DNA from: Aquiflexum lacus
GTDB lineage: Bacteria; Bacteroidota; Bacteroidia; Cytophagales; Cyclobacteriaceae
Direction: 5' to 3'
DNA length: 64,000 nt
Assembly: GCF_015476655.1 (NCBI RefSeq)
Contig: NZ_JABFHF010000005.1
Span: 205,829-269,828, forward strand
Shown here: piece by piece, positions 50,417 through 60,890 of the stretch
How positions within the stretch are numbered: the stretch's first letter is position 1
How the letters are laid out: each line of letters starts with the position of its first letter
Notes under the pieces: generated by a model
Seen by the model: only the letters and a program-made list of their open reading frames with translations
Told to the model about the DNA's origin: nothing
The model's database searches: none
Translations under genes and position numbers: made by a program

Positions 50417-53407
50417 ATGAAAAAGATACTAATAATAATTTTGGCGGTTTTTGTGGTGCTAATTGCGGCGGCTGTTGCATTACCTTTTATTTTCAAGGAT
50501 CAAATTGCTGAGCGAATTGATAAGGAAATTGCTGAATCCGTTAATGCGCACGTTTATTATGATTTAAATAATATCAGCTTGACCATATTCAAAAGGTTTC
50601 CACACATTTCTGCCACTATCAAGGAATTTGGGGTTGTTGGAAACCCCCCATTTCAATATGACACGCTCGTTCATGTGGATATGCTTCAGGTTGACTTCAA
50701 TCTCAGGTCCATTCTTTTTGGAGATAACCCCTCCCTTACAGGGATTCATTTGGATGGAGGCAGTTTATATGTCAAGGTCCTTGAGGATGGAACTGCCAAC
50801 TACGATATCACTTATCCATCAGAGGAGGATACTACTGCCGAGAGTAATTTTCAGATTGGCATAGATTTAATTGAAGTCAAAAATTTTGATCTGATTTATG
50901 ATGACAGACAATTGGAATATTTTATGGCTTTGGGTAATATCAGCATGGAAGGAAACGGGGACTTTACCTTGGATGTCTATGAACTCCCGGTTAAAATGGA
51001 AGCTTCGATTGCTGACATTACCTATGAAGGGACCAATTATCTAAGGAACAAACAATTCAGTGGTGAGACGCTGATGAACATCGATATGGATCAAATGAAA
51101 TTCACATTTGGTGATGGGGATTTTGTTTTGAATGATTTTCTTTTTGATTTTGAAGGCTTCATTGCCATGCCTACTGATGACATAGAGTTTGACCTTGTCT
51201 TTGGGGGTAAAGACAATACTTTTAAAAGTATTCTTTCTCTTGTTCCCGGTATTTATTCTGAAAATTTTTCAAATCTGAAGACTTCAGGTTCTATGGATTT
51301 TAATGGGATCTTTAAGGGAATTTATAATGACAACAGTTTCCCGTCATTTGATATTTCGTTGAAGGTTGCAGATGGCATGTTCCAATATCCTGATTTGCCA
51401 AGACCTGTCAGTAACGTGAATGTGGATATGCAGGTCAAGAATACCACGAGTAACCTCGATTTTACTTCTGTGAATATTCCGACCTTCAATTTGGATTTTG
51501 GCAGTAACCCTATTTCGGGAAGGTTTTTTCTGGCGGATCTTATTTCCTATGAAATGGATGGAGCTTTGAAGGGAAAAATAAATCTGGAAGAGATGACTTC
51601 CATTTTCCCGATCGAGGGGATGACCTTGAAAGGAATTCTTGATGTCAACGCCCAAGCAAAGGGGAAATATGATTCGGCAGCCCAGATTATCCCAAGTATT
51701 GATGCCAAAATAACTTTGGCCAATGGATTTGTCCAAAGTGCTGAATATCCCGCTCCGATCGAAAAGCTTAACATCAATGCCAGCATCATCAATCCAAGTG
51801 GTCAAATGAATGATTTTATGGTTGATTTGAGTCAGTTTGGATTTGAATTGGAAGATGAAGCAATTAACGGTAGGCTAAAGATCAATGATTTTTCACTGCT
51901 GAATTGGGATGGTGCTTTGAACGGTTCTGTTGACTTGGGAAAAATGCTTGCCATATTTCCAATGGAAGATATTATTATGGAAGGGAAAGTCTTTGCGGAT
52001 CTTCAGACAAAAGGTTCTTATAAGGATGTTGAAGAAGGAAGATACAACCGACTTGATACTAGGGGAAAAGCTTCCATTACAGACTTTTATTTTACATCGG
52101 CAGACCTTCCACAGGGCATAAGGATTCATCGATCAGATGCTGATTTTTCTCCTGACAGGATCAATCTGACTCAATTTGATGCAAGAGTAGGCGAAAGTCC
52201 TTTACAGGCTACAGGGTTTCTTTCCAACTATATAAATTATATCCTCAAAGATGAGGAAGTTTTGAAAGGTCAGTTAAGCCTTAATTCCAGCAAGTTCAAT
52301 GTCAATGAATGGATGACAGCATCCGAAAACACCGAAAGTGAGGCCTTGACAGTCATTGAATTGCCGACGAATATTGACTTCAATATGTCAGTGGCAGCAG
52401 CTGAGGTTATTTATGACAACCTGACCCTAAAAGAAGTAAAAGGGAATTTGGCACTAAAAGAGGGGGTGTTGAATTTTAAAGACGCTTCAATGAGTACATT
52501 GGGTGGGCAGGTAATTATGAATGGCACCTATGACCCGAGAGACCTTGCTGCCCCGAAATTTGATTTCAGTCTCAATCTTGCCGATTTGAATATTCCGCTT
52601 GCATTTGAGGCATTCAATACTGTAAAAGCTTTTGCACCGGTAGCGCAGCATCTAACAGGTAATTTCAACACCAACATTGATTTTTCAGGAATCCTGGGCC
52701 AGGATATGATGCCGATTCTTTCTTCCTTGGATGGCAAAGGTTTGCTCAAGGTAACGGAAGCAGCCCTTCAAAACAGTACCTTGATCCAGGGAATTACCAG
52801 CTTGACCAAGTTGAATGATACAAATACCTTACAATTCAGAAACCTGAATATTCCTATTGAAATCAATAATGGGGTTATGGATGTAAGGCCATTTGATGTC
52901 AGATTATGGGATTACCAGGCAAATATTCAAGGGAGTACCGGTTTTGATGGCAGTATCAATTACCTGATCAATATGCAGGTTCCTGCCGGTAAATTTGGTG
53001 CACAAGCAAATACGCTGTTGGCTACAATATCAGGCTCAGAAATGAATGAATCGACACTTATTCCCATTGCAATCAATTTGGGGGGAACTTATAACAGTCC
53101 TAAGGTTGGGCTTGCAGGCGGAAATAGTATAGAAAATTTATTGACCAATGCGCTTCAATCCAGGGTATCGAGCGAAAAAGAGAATTTGCAAGAACAGGTG
53201 ACCCAACAGTTTAAGGCGACAGAAGATAGTCTGAAGAGAGAAGTGACACTCAAGGCTGAGGTCATTCAAGATAGTTTGAAAAGAGAGGCAGAGAAAAAAG
53301 TCTCCGAGACAAAAGACAAAGCAGTGGATGAAGCCAAAAGCTTGTTGAAAGGTGTTTTGGGCAGACCTAAGCCAACAAAACCTGATACTACAAGAAAAGA
53401 CAATTGA
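50417..53407 (+). CDS. AsmA-like membrane protein
   Basis: A 996-residue protein. A membrane anchor at about 5-27 (LIIILAVFVVLIAAAVALPF) is followed by an AsmA-type N-terminal region (INISLTIFKRFPHISATIKE-like at about 55-75) and a long beta-rich repeat body, as in the bridge-like lipid transfer family. The C-terminus (about 905-996) is a charged coiled coil with repeats EDSLKREVTLKAEVIQDSLK-type and a basic tail. A role in phospholipid transport to the outer membrane is expected for the family. A terminator follows directly. Confidence 0.88.
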   Translation: MKKILIIILAVFVVLIAAAVALPFIFKDQIAERIDKEIAESVNAHVYYDLNNISLTIFKRFPHISATIKEFGVVGNPPFQYDTLVHVDMLQVDFNLRSILFGDNPSLTGIHLDGGSLYVKVLEDGTANYDITYPSEEDTTAESNFQIGIDLIEVKNFDLIYDDRQLEYFMALGNISMEGNGDFTLDVYELPVKMEASIADITYEGTNYLRNKQFSGETLMNIDMDQMKFTFGDGDFVLNDFLFDFEGFIAMPTDDIEFDLVFGGKDNTFKSILSLVPGIYSENFSNLKTSGSMDFNGIFKGIYNDNSFPSFDISLKVADGMFQYPDLPRPVSNVNVDMQVKNTTSNLDFTSVNIPTFNLDFGSNPISGRFFLADLISYEMDGALKGKINLEEMTSIFPIEGMTLKGILDVNAQAKGKYDSAAQIIPSIDAKITLANGFVQSAEYPAPIEKLNINASIINPSGQMNDFMVDLSQFGFELEDEAINGRLKINDFSLLNWDGALNGSVDLGKMLAIFPMEDIIMEGKVFADLQTKGSYKDVEEGRYNRLDTRGKASITDFYFTSADLPQGIRIHRSDADFSPDRINLTQFDARVGESPLQATGFLSNYINYILKDEEVLKGQLSLNSSKFNVNEWMTASENTESEALTVIELPTNIDFNMSVAAAEVIYDNLTLKEVKGNLALKEGVLNFKDASMSTLGGQVIMNGTYDPRDLAAPKFDFSLNLADLNIPLAFEAFNTVKAFAPVAQHLTGNFNTNIDFSGILGQDMMPILSSLDGKGLLKVTEAALQNSTLIQGITSLTKLNDTNTLQFRNLNIPIEINNGVMDVRPFDVRLWDYQANIQGSTGFDGSINYLINMQVPAGKFGAQANTLLATISGSEMNESTLIPIAINLGGTYNSPKVGLAGGNSIENLLTNALQSRVSSEKENLQEQVTQQFKATEDSLKREVTLKAEVIQDSLKREAEKKVSETKDKAVDEAKSLLKGVLGRPKPTKPDTTRKDN

Positions 53408-53413
53408 TCATTC

Positions 53414-53442
53414 AAGACCCATATAGCATGGGTCTTTTTTTT
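53414..53442 (+). terminator. terminator after the AsmA-like gene
   Basis: AAGACCCAT (53414-53422) and ATGGGTCTT (53428-53436) with a 5-base loop and a T-run. Confidence 0.9.
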
Positions 53443-54346
53443 ACATCAGTATAAAATACCAGACCCCAATCGTGAAAAATGAAAGGGGTATTCCTACGCC
53501 AACCAACAATGAAGCAAGTTTGGGTTCAAGGTTATGGGTGATCGCTATGATAGAACCTGTAATCATGGGTGCCATAGCTGCTTCTATAACAGAGATCTGT
53601 AGTATCAATCCATCTAGCTTGAAAAGGTATTTAAACAAAATCAGAATGGTAAAGGGGATAAAAAGAAGTTTGTAGCCAAGGCCAAACCAAAGGAATTTAG
53701 ATTTGAATGCACCCGGGCTGATTTTGATTTGTAGACCAACGGCAGTAAGGGCAACAGGAGTTAAGGTGGCAGCGATGATTTTGAGGAATGTATCCAAATG
53801 ACCTGATATCGCATATTCTCCTATATTCATTCCAATCGCAATTATAAAGAACAGAAATGGCGGAAAGGTCAAGATCTTTTTAGTGATATCCCTTTTCCTT
53901 TTCTTTTCCACACTATAGATAGAAGCTACAATCACCGCAACACTACTGACGATGATGAATGAACCAGCTTGATCGATCAGGAGTGCGATTTTCACGCCCT
54001 CATCACCATACAGGGCCTGTACAATTGGAAATCCAACAAAGGATGTATTTGCCAAACCGGAGGTGATGACTAAACATCCGGTAATGGAATTGCCCCAGTT
54101 TAGTTTTTTTCCCAAAAAACCAAACACCAACCATGATAGCCCAAAACTGATCCAAGCCGAAGCAATCGGTAAGGCCAACTCAGGAACAAGTTCAATTTTT
54201 GGGAGATACATCAGTGCCAATGCAGGGAGCACGATATATATCAGGTATCTATTGAGATGATGTGCCAAATTATCCGGTAAAAACCGAAAACGTTGGGAAA
54301 CAATGCCCAAACACAGGAAAATAACAATCAAAACAATATTAAACAT
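53441..54346 (-). CDS. AEC family transporter (auxin efflux carrier type)
   Basis: A 301-residue permease with about ten membrane helices. NSITGCLVITSGLANTSFVGFPI (about 87-109) and the C-terminal VIEAAMAPMITGSIIAITHNL (about 252-272) are the AEC family motifs. Members export organic acids such as malate or related anions; the substrate here is unknown. It is convergent with the AsmA-like gene and ends at its terminator. Confidence 0.88.
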   Translation of the reverse strand: MFNIVLIVIFLCLGIVSQRFRFLPDNLAHHLNRYLIYIVLPALALMYLPKIELVPELALPIASAWISFGLSWLVFGFLGKKLNWGNSITGCLVITSGLANTSFVGFPIVQALYGDEGVKIALLIDQAGSFIIVSSVAVIVASIYSVEKKRKRDITKKILTFPPFLFFIIAIGMNIGEYAISGHLDTFLKIIAATLTPVALTAVGLQIKISPGAFKSKFLWFGLGYKLLFIPFTILILFKYLFKLDGLILQISVIEAAMAPMITGSIIAITHNLEPKLASLLVGVGIPLSFFTIGVWYFILM

Positions 54347-54504
54347 AAAGAAAGTTGGTGCTAGGCCTTTATATAGTAGGTAAAATATCCCCGTCCTTTT
54401 GGATCATAGTCAAAGTAAGTTTTTCAAAATTAACAAAACCGTAATTTTTTATTAATCAAATCTAAGGTGAATAAGCTTTCATTTGTAAAGTAAACAAAAA
54501 TGCC

Positions 54505-54735
54505 ATGACCAAATTAATACCATTGATGGTTGAAGGAAAAAGAATTGTTCAACTTTCTCAACTTACCATAGATCAGGCCAATGACCTTAGAAGTTGGCTT
54601 CCTGCCAACAGTCTTCAGAAACTTAGAATTCAGGGGATGGAAATCAACGACTGTATCTCCTTTGAGACTTATGAGTATTGGTTCAAAACCCATCACGTTT
54701 TGTCCAGGTCCTACGAAACGATTTTGGATTTTTAG
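54505..54735 (+). CDS. small hypothetical protein
   Basis: A 76-residue soluble protein (MTKLIPLMVEGKRIVQLSQL...), with a predicted mixed alpha/beta pattern and an aromatic-rich end (YEYWFKTHHVLSRSYETILDF). No family is recognised. It overlaps by 4 bases, tail to tail, with the next gene on the other strand. Codon use looks normal for the core genome. Confidence 0.65.
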   Translation: MTKLIPLMVEGKRIVQLSQLTIDQANDLRSWLPANSLQKLRIQGMEINDCISFETYEYWFKTHHVLSRSYETILDF

Positions 54736-55106
54736 AATAGTCCGTAAAATTTACGTTTATCCGTAAAATATTTTTTCAACTCAGGATACATCAGACTTTC
54801 AGCTTGGGGAATCCCTGAAAGTGTAAGTGCGACGTTTCCTTGTGAAAATTCCTCCTCAGGCTCCATGGTTTCAATCATGAAGATAAGTTCTTGGAGAGAA
54901 AGAGTTTCTGTAGAACTCTCAGGGTTTAATTTTAAATCATTCCCATAAAAATCCACCGCTTCATAATAAATTTTGCCATCCATCACATTTGCATAGATGC
55001 TGATTTCTTCCCCCCATTGACTTTCAGGATATGTCAGTTTGACCAATAGGGCGTTTGGTGATAGGCCTTCAAAATAGCTTTGGGGCTTAAAATCATAATT
55101 TATCAT
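54732..55106 (-). CDS. hypothetical protein
   Basis: A 124-residue soluble protein (MINYDFKPQSYFEGLSPNAL...), acidic, with a beta-rich first half (EISIYANVMDGKIYYEAVDF) and a helical second half with SLQELIFMIETMEPEEEF. No family is recognised. The 3' end overlaps the convergent small gene by 4 bases. Confidence 0.7.
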   Translation of the reverse strand: MINYDFKPQSYFEGLSPNALLVKLTYPESQWGEEISIYANVMDGKIYYEAVDFYGNDLKLNPESSTETLSLQELIFMIETMEPEEEFSQGNVALTLSGIPQAESLMYPELKKYFTDKRKFYGLF

Positions 55107-55252
55107 GCTTAAAATTAGTAATAAATTACTGCTGTTTAATTTTTAGATATAGCTAAAAAATATTTTTGCCTTTAAATAAAAATAAAAAAGGGAAACCTAA
55201 CCTAACTATGTTTGTTATCTTCGTGTTGCATTTAAAGCACGCCTGAGAATCC

Positions 55253-55618
55253 TTGTTCCAAATCCGAAAAATATTACCCCTATTCAGTCATCTGAGCTTA
55301 GCCTTGATGTTAAGCATTTTGACCAATGGTGTGTTGTTTTTTCATACACATGAGTTGGAAAATGGAAAGATAATCACCCATGCCCATCCGATTTTGACGG
55401 AAGAGCAAGAGGAGATGCCTGACCATGGCCATACCGAAATGGAACTGATTATTTTGGACCTAATTGCTCATGCGGATTATTTTGTATATCATTTTGATTT
55501 GGAAATACCTGAGAACGAATCCATAGATCAGAGTTTTGTTTCAGGATTTATTTCACATGAATTTTTAACAGAAATACATATCGGGTTTGATCACCGAGGC
55601 CCCCCTACTTTTATCTGA
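55253..55618 (+). CDS. histidine-rich small protein ahead of a TonB receptor
   Basis: About 121 residues from TTG 55253 (MFQIRKILPLFSHLSLALML), or about 103 from ATG 55307. A hydrophobic N-terminal stretch up to about residue 30 suggests export. The mature part is rich in His with a metal-ligand look: FFHTHELENGKIITHAHPIL, PDHGHTEMELI, HADYFVYHFDL. It precedes a TonB-dependent receptor by 71 bases in the same direction. I infer a role in metal (Zn, Cu or Co) binding or sensing for that transporter; not proven. Confidence 0.7.
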   Translation: MFQIRKILPLFSHLSLALMLSILTNGVLFFHTHELENGKIITHAHPILTEEQEEMPDHGHTEMELIILDLIAHADYFVYHFDLEIPENESIDQSFVSGFISHEFLTEIHIGFDHRGPPTFI

Positions 55619-55689
55619 ATAATTACTTTTACCTGATCCAGCAGGATTGGGTTATTTCAGTTTTACTAATTAAAAATTAAATTTCAGCG

Positions 55690-57957
55690 ATGCGCGCAGT
55701 ACTTACGCTTGCCATTTCTCTTTTCTGTTTAGGGTCATTGGCGGCACAGGATATTTCAATTAATGGCAGGGTGGTAGATAAATCTTCCAATAATCCCTTG
55801 CCGGGGGTTTCGGTATTTATTGCCGAAATGAACAGGGGGGTAGTGACAGACCTGGATGGTAAATTCAGATTGGCTAATCTGCCGAATAGAAGCGTTACAC
55901 TGAAATTCTCTTTCATCGGTTATTCAACCATCATTCAATCTATCAAACCAAGTTCAACTTCAAGGTCAATTGAGATACAGCTTGAAGAGGCAATTACCAA
56001 TATCGATGAAGTAGTGGTATCCGGTGCCTATGTGATGAGTAAAGAGAGTTCACCGATCAGTATTGAAAAAGTGGATTTGGTGGAGATTTTAAAAATGCCT
56101 TCGCCAAGTCTAATGACTGCCTTGACTAGAACTCCCGGAGTGAATGAAATATCACTGGGCCCAGGAATCAGTAAGCCGGTAATCAGAGGTCTTTCTTTCA
56201 GTAGGGTTTTGTCTGTTTATCAAGGAGGAAGGTTTGAAAATCAACAGTGGGGGGCAGATCATGGGTTGGGACTTACCGAAACAGGAATTGGAAATGTGGA
56301 ATTGATTAAAGGCCCTGCATCCTTAATTTATGGTTCTGGTGCTATGGCAGGAGTTGTCAATCTCATTGAAGAAAGGGATGCCATCAAGGGGGAAGTTGAA
56401 GGATATTTAAATTTCAGAGGATACAGCAATAATCTTGGATTGAGATCAGAGATGGGAGTAAAAGGAGCATCTGAAAATGGATTTGTCTGGTCTATCAATG
56501 GTGCTGCAGAATCTCATGCTGATTACAAAGATGGTGATGGAAGGACAATGGGCAATACGAGGTTTAACACCCAGAATTTCAAAGGGGGCGTTGGTCTTCA
56601 GAAAAAATGGGGTGATACGAGGTTAAGATATACCTATCTTAAACAGAAGCTTGGTATTCTAGATGAATCTGATGTTGAAGGATTGGCAACTTTTAGAGGC
56701 GATAGGTCCTATCAGGTACCCTTCCAAAACGTAACAGACCACTTTATTTCATCTGAAACCAATGTGTTTCTTGGGGAAGACAAAATAAAAGCTACAATTG
56801 GTCTTCATAAAAATCTTCGTGAAGAAATTGAAACCGGTGAGGGATTTGTTGATTTGGGTTTGAATCAGACAAACATCATGTATGATTTCAAATATTATAA
56901 AACATTGAATCCTAGCCTTGAAGCTATTTTTGGTGTTCAAGGCTTTTATCTTCAATCAATAAATTATGATGATGCCTTGGAGTTTTTAATACCGGATGCA
57001 AAAAAAGACGACCGTTCTATCTATGGTCTTTTGAATTACAATAAAGACAAGTGGGTCTTTCAGGGAGGGATCAGATACGATTACCGAAAAGTAAATGTTG
57101 ATGCAAGTTCACCTCATTTTGTGGATTTTGACTTTATACTACCTGGAGAGCCTGAAAACAGGCAATTGGAAAGGACTTTTGATGGGGTAACAAGTTCGGG
57201 TGGTGCAACATTTAGACCCAATTCCAATTGGAGATTCAGGTTAAATATTGCTCAGGGTTTTAGAGCTCCCGATCTTGGTGAGCTTTTTTCGAATGGTGTT
57301 CACCCCGGCACCAGAAGATTTGAAAAAGGAAATGCTGATTTTGAGAGGGAACAAAACATCCAAACTGACTTTGGCATCAGGTATAGGACCAATAATTTCT
57401 CTATTTCGGGAGAGGTGTTTTACAATGATATCAATAATTATATCTTCTTTGCTCCAACAGGTGAGATGCAAGAAGACTTGGAGATTTGGACTTTTGAGCA
57501 ATCCGATGCAAGATTGTATGGAGGTGAACTAGAGTTTGATTTCCATCCATCTGCCGCAAAATGGTTCAATGCCTCTACCTCTTATTCAATGGTAATAGGC
57601 CAAAGAACACTGGATTGGACCTATTTGCCATACATTCCGGCCTACAGGTGGAATCAATCGGTAGATTTCAGAGCCAATGATATTGGGATTATTCAGAAAC
57701 CATATTTCAGTATTCTTGGATCACTTATATTCAATCAGGACAAAGCAGCACCATTGGAAGAGGCCACTCCAGGATATTTCTTGTTGGGAATGAACATCGG
57801 CGGGAATCTTAAAGTCGGGAATACCTTGTTGGACGTTTATGTGAGTGGGACCAATATCCTGAATAAAACATATTTGGATCACCTTTCGCTTTTCAGACCC
57901 TTTGGGGTCAATCAAATGGGAAGAAATGTGGCATTGAATGTTAGAATACCATTTTAA
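55690..57957 (+). CDS. TonB-dependent outer-membrane receptor
   Basis: A 755-residue receptor. The signal peptide (1-19) is followed by a carboxypeptidase-like regulatory domain (about 22-100; ISINGRVVDKSSNNPLPGVS), a plug (about 110-230; PVIRGLSFSRVLSVYQGGRF) and a beta barrel. The barrel end is VNQMGRNVALNVRIPF with terminal aromatic Phe. It imports a bound substrate using TonB energy. The histidine-rich protein upstream suggests a metal or metal complex; no transporter partner follows. A hairpin terminator lies at about 58055-58080. Confidence 0.93.
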   Translation: MRAVLTLAISLFCLGSLAAQDISINGRVVDKSSNNPLPGVSVFIAEMNRGVVTDLDGKFRLANLPNRSVTLKFSFIGYSTIIQSIKPSSTSRSIEIQLEEAITNIDEVVVSGAYVMSKESSPISIEKVDLVEILKMPSPSLMTALTRTPGVNEISLGPGISKPVIRGLSFSRVLSVYQGGRFENQQWGADHGLGLTETGIGNVELIKGPASLIYGSGAMAGVVNLIEERDAIKGEVEGYLNFRGYSNNLGLRSEMGVKGASENGFVWSINGAAESHADYKDGDGRTMGNTRFNTQNFKGGVGLQKKWGDTRLRYTYLKQKLGILDESDVEGLATFRGDRSYQVPFQNVTDHFISSETNVFLGEDKIKATIGLHKNLREEIETGEGFVDLGLNQTNIMYDFKYYKTLNPSLEAIFGVQGFYLQSINYDDALEFLIPDAKKDDRSIYGLLNYNKDKWVFQGGIRYDYRKVNVDASSPHFVDFDFILPGEPENRQLERTFDGVTSSGGATFRPNSNWRFRLNIAQGFRAPDLGELFSNGVHPGTRRFEKGNADFEREQNIQTDFGIRYRTNNFSISGEVFYNDINNYIFFAPTGEMQEDLEIWTFEQSDARLYGGELEFDFHPSAAKWFNASTSYSMVIGQRTLDWTYLPYIPAYRWNQSVDFRANDIGIIQKPYFSILGSLIFNQDKAAPLEEATPGYFLLGMNIGGNLKVGNTLLDVYVSGTNILNKTYLDHLSLFRPFGVNQMGRNVALNVRIPF

Positions 57958-58054
57958 TTTGAATTAAGAATTTATGCAAGGAGCTCAATAATACTTCATC
58001 TGAGCTTCAAAAACCGACATGCTCAAGAATTATAAAGTTTAAATCATAAACAAG

Positions 58055-58085
58055 AAGGGGGTTTTATTTGCCCCCCTTTTTGTCT
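58055..58085 (+). terminator. terminator after the TonB receptor gene
   Basis: AAGGGGG and CCCCCTT around a TTTTATTTG-type loop, followed by TTTTTGT. Confidence 0.8.
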
Positions 58086-58147
58086 TTATTCAATTGGATA
58101 ATCCATCGATTAAAACTAATTTTGGGCGACTTATTAAAATACCCCCC

Positions 58148-59416
58148 ATGAAAAGAGATCAGGCCATTTTTGACCTTATTGGAAAAGAAGAAAACCGTCA
58201 AAAAACGGGAATTGAATTGATTGCATCCGAGAACTTTACCAGCAAACAGGTAATGGAAGCAGCTGGAAGTGTATTAACCAATAAATATGCAGAAGGATTG
58301 CCCGGCAAGCGTTATTACGGCGGTTGTGAGGTAGTTGATCAGATCGAACAGTTGGCAATTGACCGAGCAAAAGAACTTTTTGGCGCAACTTGGGCAAATG
58401 TTCAGCCGCATTCCGGCGCACAGGCCAATGCCGCAGTATTCTTAGCAGTTTTGAATGCAGGTGATCCTATTTTGGGTTTTGACCTTTCTCATGGAGGACA
58501 CCTGACCCATGGTTCTCCGGTAAACTTTTCCGGAAAGTTATATAAGCCTCATTTCTATGGAGTAGAAGAAGAAACCGGCGTTATTGATTATGACAAGGTT
58601 GAAGCAAAAGCTTTGGAGGTAAAACCTAAGCTTCTTATTTGTGGCGCATCTGCCTACAGCCGTGATTGGGATTATGAAAGGTTGAGGGATATTGCAGATC
58701 AGGTTGGGGCGATTTTGTTGGCAGATATTTCCCACCCATCAGGATTGATAGCTAGAGGCTTATTGAATGACCCATTGGATTTTTGTCATATAGTAACCAC
58801 CACTACCCACAAGACCTTGAGAGGTCCCCGTGGTGGTCTGATTTTGATGCGGGAAGATTTTGATAACCCTTTTGGATTGAAAACTCCCAAAGGAGAATTG
58901 AGAAAAATGTCTTCGCTATTGGATTCAGGAGTATTCCCGGGAACACAAGGAGGTCCATTGGAACACATCATAGCAGCAAAGGCCATAGCATTTCAGGAAG
59001 CACTTTCTGATGCGTATATGGAATATGTACTTCAAGTCAAAAAGAATGCTGCGGTCATGGCTGAATCTTTCGTAGCACTTGGATACAAGATCATTTCAGG
59101 TGGTACTGACAACCACATGATGCTGATTGATCTTAGAAACAAAGAGCTGACCGGTAAGATAGCCGAAGAAACACTTGGAAAAGTAGATATTACAATCAAT
59201 AAAAACATGGTCCCTTTTGATACACGTTCCCCATTTGTCACCTCGGGTATGCGTGTGGGAACAGCCGCAGTTACCACCCGTGGGCTGAAAGAAGCGGATA
59301 TGAAAAAAATAGTACAATTGATAGACAAATCGCTCACCCATCATGATCAGGATGCATCGTTGGCTCAGATCAAGTCGGAGGTAAATGAGTGGATGGTACA
59401 ATTCCCATTATATTAA
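58148..59416 (+). CDS. glyA: serine hydroxymethyltransferase
   Basis: A 422-residue PLP enzyme converting serine and tetrahydrofolate to glycine and methylene-tetrahydrofolate. The start is ATG 58148 ([20 protein letters not shown]); an in-frame TTG at 58094 adds 18 atypical residues. [25 protein letters not shown], and HPSGLIARG precede the PLP lysine K222 in [14 protein letters not shown]. The 3' end overlaps no gene if tatC starts at GTG 59430. glyA, tatC and rpiB form an operon-like run. Confidence 0.95.
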   Translation: MKRDQAIFDLIGKEENRQKTGIELIASENFTSKQVMEAAGSVLTNKYAEGLPGKRYYGGCEVVDQIEQLAIDRAKELFGATWANVQPHSGAQANAAVFLAVLNAGDPILGFDLSHGGHLTHGSPVNFSGKLYKPHFYGVEEETGVIDYDKVEAKALEVKPKLLICGASAYSRDWDYERLRDIADQVGAILLADISHPSGLIARGLLNDPLDFCHIVTTTTHKTLRGPRGGLILMREDFDNPFGLKTPKGELRKMSSLLDSGVFPGTQGGPLEHIIAAKAIAFQEALSDAYMEYVLQVKKNAAVMAESFVALGYKIISGGTDNHMMLIDLRNKELTGKIAEETLGKVDITINKNMVPFDTRSPFVTSGMRVGTAAVTTRGLKEADMKKIVQLIDKSLTHHDQDASLAQIKSEVNEWMVQFPLY

Positions 59417-59429
59417 TTTCAAAAAAAAC

Positions 59430-60290
59430 GTGGCCTTAGATCAGTATAAAGAAGAAGAGGAAGAAGAGGGCATGTCCTTTTTGGACCATTTGGAACAGTT
59501 ACGTTGGCATTTGCTAAGGTCTGTTTCTGCGGTTATGATTTTTACTGTGGCGGCATTTCTTGCTAAAAGTATCGTGTTTGGTAAAATCATTCTTGGTCCA
59601 TCCAGGATTGATTTCTTTACCTATAGGGTGCTTTGTCAGGTTTCTGATTTTCTGTCTCTACCGGCACTCTGCATAGAACAGCTTCCTTTTACGATACAGA
59701 GTAGGCAGATGACAGGGCAGTTTTCGATGCACATTACTTCCAGTTTGGTGGTAGGCTTGATTGCATCATTTCCCTATTTATTTTGGGAAGTTTGGAAATT
59801 TATTGCCCCTGGTTTGTATTCCAAAGAAAGGCAGGCGGCCAGAGGAGCTGTTTTCTTTGTAAGTTTATTGTTCTTTGCGGGTACACTTTTTGGATATTAT
59901 ATCCTGGCACCACTGTCAATAAATTTTCTATCCAACTATCAATTGGATCCAAGTATCTTGAATGAATTTGATATCACCTCCTATGTAAGCACGCTTTCTA
60001 TGCTTGTGCTGGCATCGGCAATCATGTTCCAGTTGCCGGTGGTGATTTATTTTCTTTCCATGTCAGGGTTGGTAACTGCCGCTATGCTCAAGGCCTATCG
60101 AAGGCACTCCATTGTGGTAATTTTAATTTTGGCAGCTGTGATTACCCCACCCGATGTGATCAGTCAGATTTTGATTGCCATGCCGATTTTGGTGTTGTAT
60201 GAAGCAGGTATTCAGATCGCAAAGAGGCTTGAAAAGAAAAGAGCTGAAAAAGAATTGGAAGACAACCTCAAATACAAGGACAATGAGTAA
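59430..60290 (+). CDS. tatC: Sec-independent translocase subunit TatC
   Basis: A 286-residue inner-membrane protein with six helices. The start GTG 59430 (VALDQYKEEEEEEGMSFLDH) lies 13 bases after glyA; ATG 59385 would overlap glyA by 32 bases and ATG 59472 would be a short form. MSFLDHLEQLRWHLLRS is the TatC N-terminal signature and PYLFWEVWKFIAPGLYSKER the conserved loop. It recognises twin-arginine signals, such as that of the oxidoreductase at 20253. The TAA overlaps the rpiB start region by 8 bases. Confidence 0.9.
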   Translation: MALDQYKEEEEEEGMSFLDHLEQLRWHLLRSVSAVMIFTVAAFLAKSIVFGKIILGPSRIDFFTYRVLCQVSDFLSLPALCIEQLPFTIQSRQMTGQFSMHITSSLVVGLIASFPYLFWEVWKFIAPGLYSKERQAARGAVFFVSLLFFAGTLFGYYILAPLSINFLSNYQLDPSILNEFDITSYVSTLSMLVLASAIMFQLPVVIYFLSMSGLVTAAMLKAYRRHSIVVILILAAVITPPDVISQILIAMPILVLYEAGIQIAKRLEKKRAEKELEDNLKYKDNE

Positions 60291-60720
60291 AAAAATAGCC
60301 ATAGGAGGAGATCATGCCGGTTTTGAATATAAGACCAAATTGATCAAAGTATTGGAAACAGAGGGTTATGAAGTCAAGGATTTTGGACCTTATACTGATG
60401 CTTCAGCGGACTATCCTGATTATGTACATCCACTATGTGAGGCCATTGAAAATGGAGAATTCAAGCAAGGGGTACTGATCTGTGGTAGCGGCAATGGCGT
60501 AGCCATCACTGCCAACAAGCATCAGGGAATCCGAGCAGCCCTTTGCTGGACAGAAGATTTGGCTTCCTTGGCGAGACAACACAATGATGCAAATGTACTG
60601 GCGTTGCCAGCCAGGTTTATACCGTTTGATTTGGCAGATAAATTAACCAAGCTATTTCTGACCACAGAGTTTGAAGGTGGCAGACATGCTACCAGAGTTG
60701 GTAAAATCGCTTGTAAATAA
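60283..60720 (+). CDS. rpiB: ribose 5-phosphate isomerase B
   Basis: A 145-residue isomerase of the pentose phosphate pathway. The start ATG 60283 overlaps tatC by 8 bases; the longer frame from 60175 is a shadow. IAIGGDHAGFEYK (D10, H11), the catalytic C67 in ICGSGNGVAITANK and ALCWTEDLASLARQHNDANV are RpiB features. A hairpin terminator follows. Confidence 0.93.
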   Translation: MSKKIAIGGDHAGFEYKTKLIKVLETEGYEVKDFGPYTDASADYPDYVHPLCEAIENGEFKQGVLICGSGNGVAITANKHQGIRAALCWTEDLASLARQHNDANVLALPARFIPFDLADKLTKLFLTTEFEGGRHATRVGKIACK

Positions 60721-60723
60721 CTG

Positions 60724-60757
60724 ATCCTCCCTATGAAAATGGGGAGGATTTTTTTTA
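60724..60757 (+). terminator. terminator after rpiB
   Basis: ATCCTCCC (60724-60731) and GGGAGGAT (60742-60749) with a 10-base loop and a T-run of eight. Confidence 0.9.
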
Positions 60758-60890
60758 CCTACTATCCCATCTTCGAACAAAGATCGTCCGCATAAGAACG
60801 TTATTTTAGGGAAAGAGCCCGTATTGTGTCTTAAAGGATGATTTTGGATGGCATAACTCTTGAAAAGTATTGTCAAAATTATTTTCTACT

